11,187 bases of DNA from Nitrososphaeria archaeon (GTDB taxonomy: Archaea; Thermoproteota; Nitrososphaeria; Conexivisphaerales; UBA164): positions 1 through 11,187 of the forward strand of contig JARVJW010000128.1 in the NCBI GenBank assembly GCA_029775955.1, written 5' to 3'. The notes beneath the pieces were generated by a model. That model worked only from the letters and a program-made list of their open reading frames with translations. It had not been told where the DNA came from and ran no database searches. This document shows positions 8,052 through 11,187 of the stretch, one piece after another; the first letter of the stretch is position 1; every line of letters begins with the position of its first letter. The position numbers and the translations under genes were made by a program.

Positions 8052-8136
8052 CGCCGGGGGCGGGATTTGAACCCACAAGGCCGAAACGGCCACAGGCTCT
8101 CCAGGCCTGCCCCATACCAGATTAGAGGACCCCGGC
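8052..8136 (-). tRNA. tRNA-Ser (anticodon GGA)
   Basis: An 85-nt gene on the minus strand folds into a class II tRNA. The acceptor stem is GCCGGGG/CCCCGGC with discriminator G at 8052. The D arm is short (CTC/GGG) with GG in the loop. The anticodon stem CAGGC/GCCTG holds loop CTGGAGA, giving anticodon GGA, which reads UCC and UCU serine codons. The long variable arm GGCCG-TTT-CGGCC is the serine hallmark, and the T arm GTGGG-TTCAAAT-CCCGC completes the fold. No CCA is encoded and no intron is seen. The 5' end (8136) lies 15 nt inside the upstream RecJ-like gene on the same strand: the acceptor stem and the start of the D arm also encode the last four residues and the stop codon. It is probably co-transcribed with rpsO and the RecJ-like gene, though a weak TATA-like TTATTAAAG at 8170-8178 could be its own promoter. 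Confidence 0.95.
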
Positions 8137-9426
8137 ACGGCTTCTAAATGACTCGTAGAATTGCCCAGCTTTAATAACGTTTACGAAGACCAAAAGCAAT
8201 GGATATATATGCTTTATCCTTGCCCCATAATATCCGCCCACTTCTTCAACATTTCTTGCAAACTCTTCGCTGCCTACCTTCATTATAAACAATTCATCTG
8301 TTCCCTGGCTTGTTTCAATGACAATCAGTCGCTCATGGCCCTCATTCCATCTGCTTAGCCATTTCATGACCATAAGGGATTCCTTAAAGTTTAACATGCC
8401 ATTTGCAATTATTCTCTTAATTCTTCCATCATCTATCACCCTTTCCCTGCTTGCTAAAATTCTGTTTATTACATCTATGGTAGACTCAAGTTGTGTCATA
8501 GATGCACGCCATGCGACATCATAATCACTAAAGCTGGCTAATCCTGAAGCCAGTTTAAATGCAATCAGAGTGGATCCTGAAGCGATTAGAAGGTCTAACA
8601 TTAGGGATAAATCCCTTATGTTCCATGTAAAAAATGATTCATCTACGTTGTTCTGGTAGTATACGTTGCGCTTAACCTGCCCTGACTCGCTATGGTTGTC
8701 AAGTACTATCGCCAACTGCCCAAGAAGGTCGTCATTAAGGTCCTTCAAAGTAAGGTACCGGTCCTCAGATTTTAGCGGTATTCCGTTATCATGGAGTATA
8801 GATTCTGAAGCTAAAAGATTGCCAGTTATGCCTCTAAAATATGGGTCAACTGAAACTGAGATTGCTTTGTGCAAAGGTAAAATATATCCAAACACTAAAT
8901 CTACTTTCTTTTCACTTCCTAAAACTCCATTGGCTATTCCCTCTTCTAGCACAGCTTCATTAAGACCAGTTAATTCCCTAAAATCGCCTGAATCCATTAG
9001 GCGTGATATTGAACCTGTGATTGCTAGATAATGAGTGCTTGGTGACTTGAACTCTCTATTTCTGAGTAGGTGAGCAAGGGTAGATAGCGATGCATCATTG
9101 GCTTTAAACCCAAATTGCTCAGCAAAAATTTCGCCTTTGATGCCTAAATTTATCGCATTTTCTTCTGTACCTGCCTTTAATCCAATTCCAACCCTGATAT
9201 CTGCAGAAAATTCAGATATATCAGTGTTTGTCGCTTCAATACTGGAGAATCTTACAGTGGGCCTAGTGCCGATTCTTTTAAGCAGGTCAAAGGCAATTGC
9301 GCTTGCAACTATTCCATCTACCGTTTCATCTGCATAAATAAGCGATGGGCCACGCTTTACCTGCGATTTAATACTATCTAATTTTTCATCCAGAAGATTA
9401 ATTAGGGAACCAAAATCTGTGCTCAT
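8122..9426 (-). CDS. RecJ/GAN-like DHH-superfamily protein, probably non-catalytic (Cdc45-like candidate)
   Basis: This 434-residue protein resembles the archaeal RecJ/GAN proteins usually encoded just after S15, some of which bind GINS and are orthologs of eukaryotic Cdc45. Family blocks are LIYADETVDGIVASAIAF (29-46) at the motif I position, AITGSISRLMDSGDFREL (135-152) followed by GLNEAVLEEGIANGVLG (154-170), and SVDPYFRGITGN (192-203). Motif I normally reads DxDG; here it is TVDG with only D37 left. No DHH triplet occurs anywhere, and the later GxxGDxxD-type Asp is replaced (GSISRLMD). The C-terminal nucleic-acid-binding glycine/His motif of DHHA1 is also not recognisable. A structural or GINS-binding role is therefore more likely than exonuclease activity; this is inference. 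The gene overlaps rpsO by ATGA (coupled translation), and its last four codons and stop lie inside the tRNA-Ser gene. Confidence 0.82.
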   Translation of the reverse strand: MSTDFGSLINLLDEKLDSIKSQVKRGPSLIYADETVDGIVASAIAFDLLKRIGTRPTVRFSSIEATNTDISEFSADIRVGIGLKAGTEENAINLGIKGEIFAEQFGFKANDASLSTLAHLLRNREFKSPSTHYLAITGSISRLMDSGDFRELTGLNEAVLEEGIANGVLGSEKKVDLVFGYILPLHKAISVSVDPYFRGITGNLLASESILHDNGIPLKSEDRYLTLKDLNDDLLGQLAIVLDNHSESGQVKRNVYYQNNVDESFFTWNIRDLSLMLDLLIASGSTLIAFKLASGLASFSDYDVAWRASMTQLESTIDVINRILASRERVIDDGRIKRIIANGMLNFKESLMVMKWLSRWNEGHERLIVIETSQGTDELFIMKVGSEEFARNVEEVGGYYGARIKHIYPLLLVFVNVIKAGQFYESFRSRAGVL

Positions 9427-9872
9427 TCAAGTTGTGCTATTACTGACCTATATCTCCAGTCAGCAGGTAGAATTCCTTTGCTCTTGTAATATTTAGACAG
9501 CCGATGCACCTTGGCTTCAACTAGTTCAAGTGAATGCCGATTTTTTCTATCTGTTTTATGAACCTGTAAATGCCTGTTTAGCCTTTGAGCTTTTGTAAGA
9601 AGATTCATGAGATCTTCAGGCATAGCGTCCTGAACATTATTTTCCTTTAGCACATCAACTAGACTCTTTCCAGTTACATATTTGATGCCTGGTACCCCAT
9701 ATTTATCCCTTAGTTCTATGCCTATTGAACTTATGGGAACACCATCCTTTTTTAATTTAACCGCAAGGCTAGATACCTCTTCGGGAGAAATATTTAACCA
9801 GTTAATTGACCTCCCCAAAGGTGGCCTATTACTATGGGATTTACCCTTTCTTCTTGCATGTAATCTTGCCAT
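9423..9872 (-). CDS. rpsO: 30S ribosomal protein S15 (archaeal type, uS15)
   Basis: At 149 residues this is the long archaeal/eukaryal form of uS15, a primary binder of the central domain of 16S rRNA in the small subunit. It begins MARLHARRKGKSHSNRP, the standard archaeal N-terminus. Residues 28-65 form the extra N-terminal domain (ISPEEVSSLAVKLKKDG, then GIELRDKYGVPGIKYVTG), followed by the core with LMNLLTKAQRLNRHLQVHK, TDRKNRHSLELVEAKVHRL and SKYYKSKGILPADWRY. The start is fixed by the conserved N-terminus and by a TATA-like box (9897-9910) about 31 bp upstream, which predicts an almost leaderless mRNA. It is first in a minus-strand unit with the RecJ-like gene (ATGA overlap) and tRNA-Ser; the S15-RecJ/GAN pairing recurs in many archaea. 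Confidence 0.97.
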   Translation of the reverse strand: MARLHARRKGKSHSNRPPLGRSINWLNISPEEVSSLAVKLKKDGVPISSIGIELRDKYGVPGIKYVTGKSLVDVLKENNVQDAMPEDLMNLLTKAQRLNRHLQVHKTDRKNRHSLELVEAKVHRLSKYYKSKGILPADWRYRSVIAQLE

Positions 9873-9896
9873 AATACACTCATCCTTCCCTTTCCT

Positions 9897-9910
9897 ATAT
9901 TTATATATAT
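9897..9910 (-). promoter_or_regulatory. TATA box of the rpsO-recJ-like-tRNA unit
   Basis: ATATATATAAATAT on the minus strand, centred about 31 bp before the rpsO ATG. This is a strong match to an archaeal TATA box and predicts a transcript with a very short leader. Confidence 0.6.
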
Positions 9911-9979
9911 CGTTTAACTCTGGTGAGGGACGCTATAACATTATTTGCCATTTATAATATATAGAGATGAACTTCTCGG

Positions 9980-9992
9980 TTTATATAAATAG
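9980..9992 (+). promoter_or_regulatory. TATA-like box facing away from rpsO
   Basis: TTTATATAAATAG is a good archaeal TATA match on the plus strand, about 47 bp upstream of the ATG of a 44-codon frame (10034-10168). It points into a region with no recognisable intact gene, so it could be the promoter of a dead element or of a short RNA. Confidence 0.35.
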
Positions 9993-10033
9993 TAAGGTGC
10001 ACATAGACGATAGATCAATCATTACATCAGCAA

Positions 10034-10168
10034 ATGAGCAATCCAAAAAAGGGATTGGAGGGCTTCGGAGAAGCAATGGAAATGCTCAGTCCTATGGTGC
10101 ATGAAGCTGTCAGCGTAATCCAGATAGAGCGGGCCATCCTCTTTAGGATGGGGTCAAGCTTCTCCTGA
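10034..10168 (+). CDS. short hypothetical ORF, probably the start of a broken gene
   Basis: The 44-codon frame begins MSNPKKGLEGFGEAMEMLS and stops at TGA 10166-10168. It looks helical and ordinary in composition and is preceded by a TATA-like box, so it may be the true N-terminus of a gene whose remainder has decayed: downstream sequence to about 10560 is broken by stops in all plus-strand frames. I do not recognise the family. The last 18 codons overlap a perfect hairpin (10134-10151), which would be odd for a normal coding region. Confidence 0.3.
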   Translation: MSNPKKGLEGFGEAMEMLSPMVHEAVSVIQIERAILFRMGSSFS

Positions 10169-10180
10169 TCAATCAGCTTG
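10134..10180. repeat. tandem hairpins
   Basis: A perfect 7-bp stem CCATCCT/AGGATGG with a 4-nt CTTT loop (10134-10151) is followed at once by CAAGCT (10155-10160) paired with AGCTTG (10175-10180). Two adjacent hairpins in a decayed region suggest a transposon end or a small structured RNA. The first stem shares its arm sequence with the inverted repeat at 1158-1201. Confidence 0.45.
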
Positions 10181-10562
10181 GCCAAACAGGATGTTCTCTA
10201 ATATGCTGGCAATGTTTACAATGACATAAGAAAGGAAATGCCTTTGACAGGGCAATGCTAACATGTTGACACTGATACAGCAAGGCTTGACAGGCACTGC
10301 ATGACATGTTTGCGGGAATAATTCCAAATTCAATGTTAAATGGTTCCCAGAAGTGGGACACTATGAAAGAGTTTGTCACTAAATAAAATACCTTGAACAA
10401 TATCATCAGAGGAGCAATTATGAGGCTTTGCTGCAGACAAGATGTTGGGCATTGCCCAGATGCGTGATGACAGAATTGCACCGGTTCATAATCCATTCAA
10501 CTTTGATAGGCAACCATGCAAGAATAGCGTCCCATGCCTGCTTTGTTGCATATATCAAAAAA
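10169..10562 (+). pseudogene. decayed coding sequence, possibly a transposase remnant
   Basis: Every plus-strand frame is interrupted, yet stretches look protein-coding, for example SKFNVKWFPEVGHYE near 10325-10370. At the end, one frame stays open from about 10470 to the TAG at 10563 and reads ...NHARIASHACFVAYIKK. The RI-x-x-H-x-C-F-x-A ending resembles the C-terminus of IS4/IS1634-like transposases, which is weak evidence. A 107-codon minus-strand frame over 10173-10496 is Cys/His-rich but has no recognisable domain, and I consider it spurious. Confidence 0.3.
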
Positions 10563-10704
10563 TAGTTAATTTTTTGATGGTTTCGAAATTAAATCAACTG
10601 AAATATTTACTATAAATTGCAATTATTTCATTTCCTAATTTTTAAACAATCAAGCTTAACTTTTAATTTATGAAGCGCTGCATCTCACATCTGCTTTGTT
10701 GCAT
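10538..10704. repeat. 14-bp direct repeats flanking an AT-rich stretch with a hairpin
   Basis: CTGCTTTGTTGCAT occurs at 10538-10551 and again at 10691-10704. Between them is a perfect 9-bp stem, ATCAAAAAA (10554-10562) with TTTTTTGAT (10570-10578), and a very AT-rich, non-coding sequence. In the same relative frame both copies translate to H-x-C-F-V-A, so they may be the ends of two related dead transposase genes rather than a target-site duplication. Confidence 0.4.
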
Positions 10705-10777
10705 TAATTGTACCAGATGATCAATATTTGATATTACTATTTTAATTATTAACGCCACAAATTTACATTGACCCACC

Positions 10778-11187
10778 TTGGCAGATAGGGATGAGTATAA
10801 TGAAAAGCTTGTCAACATTTGATATATTTGTTAATGCTGACCTCCTGATTAACCAAGCTGAGCAGCTGAAGAGGATGAATGAAGGAAAGAGGGGAAAGCC
10901 CTATGCCTACTCTGATGCACTGATGCTACTGGCCGTAAAGGAGTACTTTGGACTTCAGGCAGACCGAGGGCTAAGATGCTTGGTGGAATATGGGGAGCCA
11001 GTATACCATCCTATACCCAGATCTGCAGAAGGCAGAAGGGGCTGAAGGTTCCGCTTGGAATATGACAAGGATAATCCTGTTGACATAGCAGTTGACTCAT
11101 CAGGCATCAAGATATTCAATAGGGGTGAATGGATCAGGCAGAAGTGAGGAGGGGATGGGTAAAGCTGCACATTTCATGTGATATAGC
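10778..11187 (+). pseudogene. frameshifted IS5-type transposase, runs off right edge
   Basis: Conserved blocks of an IS5-superfamily transposase occur in order on the plus strand. They are DRDEYNEKLV (10784-10813), then in another frame FDIFVNADLLINQAEQLKRMN with GKRGKPYAYSDALMLL up to LVEY (about 10815-10990). After a shift comes PSYTQICRRQKGLKVPLG (about 11006-11060), then VDIAVDSSGIKIFNRGEWIRQK with the first catalytic Asp at 11094-11096, and after a further shift VRRGWVKLHISCDI to the window edge. At least four frame changes make it non-functional unless recoded or mis-sequenced. An 84-codon frame starting at 10791 is one fragment of it. It belongs to the same broad family as the transposase leaving the left edge but is more decayed. 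Confidence 0.8.

Noticed and set aside
8052..8136. tRNA gene as an integrated-element attachment site
   Set aside because: No integrase gene and no repeat of the tRNA 3' end is visible in the window.
8666..9031. 121-codon plus-strand frame inside the RecJ-like gene
   Set aside because: It is a shadow frame of a well-supported minus-strand gene, with no family signal of its own.
10173..10496. 107-codon minus-strand frame rich in Cys and His
   Set aside because: Cys and His spacing forms no clear zinc-finger pattern, there is no promoter or SD, and the region looks like decayed coding sequence on the other strand.
1..11187. CRISPR array or toxin-antitoxin system
   Set aside because: No regularly spaced repeats were seen; the only repeats are pairs or hairpins, and no small gene pair with toxin or antitoxin features is present.

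Overview
The window looks like a chromosomal segment of a Thermoplasmatales-like archaeon (moderate confidence on the order, high on Archaea). Archaeal signs are an S15 gene of the long archaeal/eukaryal type followed by a RecJ/GAN-family gene, a NurA-HerA pair, TATA-like boxes about 26-35 bp before start codons with little or no leader, and a CCA-less tRNA-Ser gene. Base composition is AT-rich, with frequent AGG/AGA arginine and ATA isoleucine codons.

Layout. Positions 1-1290 are insertion-sequence debris: the first codons of an IS5-type transposase running off the left edge (minus strand, start at 64), then a frameshifted DDE transposase relic (about 363-1140, minus). A D-2-hydroxyacid dehydrogenase gene follows (1292-2194, plus). 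Positions 2195-3307 hold a decayed IS200/IS605-type tnpB (minus) with a palindromic right-end remnant. Next is a minus-strand operon, nurA-like (6900-5077) then herA (5080-3308), overlapping by ATGA. A divergent plus-strand UbiA/MenA-type membrane prenyltransferase lies at 7119-7931. A second minus-strand unit reads rpsO/S15 (9872-9423), a RecJ/GAN-like DHH-superfamily protein (9426-8122, ATGA overlap) and tRNA-Ser(GGA) (8136-8052). The mature tRNA 5' end lies inside the last 15 nt of the RecJ-like gene. Positions 9958-10790 are poorly coding, repeat-rich and probably more transposon debris. Another frameshifted IS5-type transposase runs off the right edge.

Functionally, the core genes belong to information processing: DNA end resection (NurA nuclease with HerA translocase) and translation/replication (S15, a RecJ/Cdc45-like GINS-partner candidate, tRNA-Ser). 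Two metabolic genes sit among them (a 2-hydroxyacid dehydrogenase and a probable quinone-side-chain or lipid prenyltransferase). I see no clear new multi-gene system. The most interesting points are the tRNA/CDS overlap, the apparent loss of catalytic motifs in the RecJ-like protein, the long NurA without Mre11-Rad50 beside it, and non-canonical active-site positions in the prenyltransferase and the dehydrogenase.
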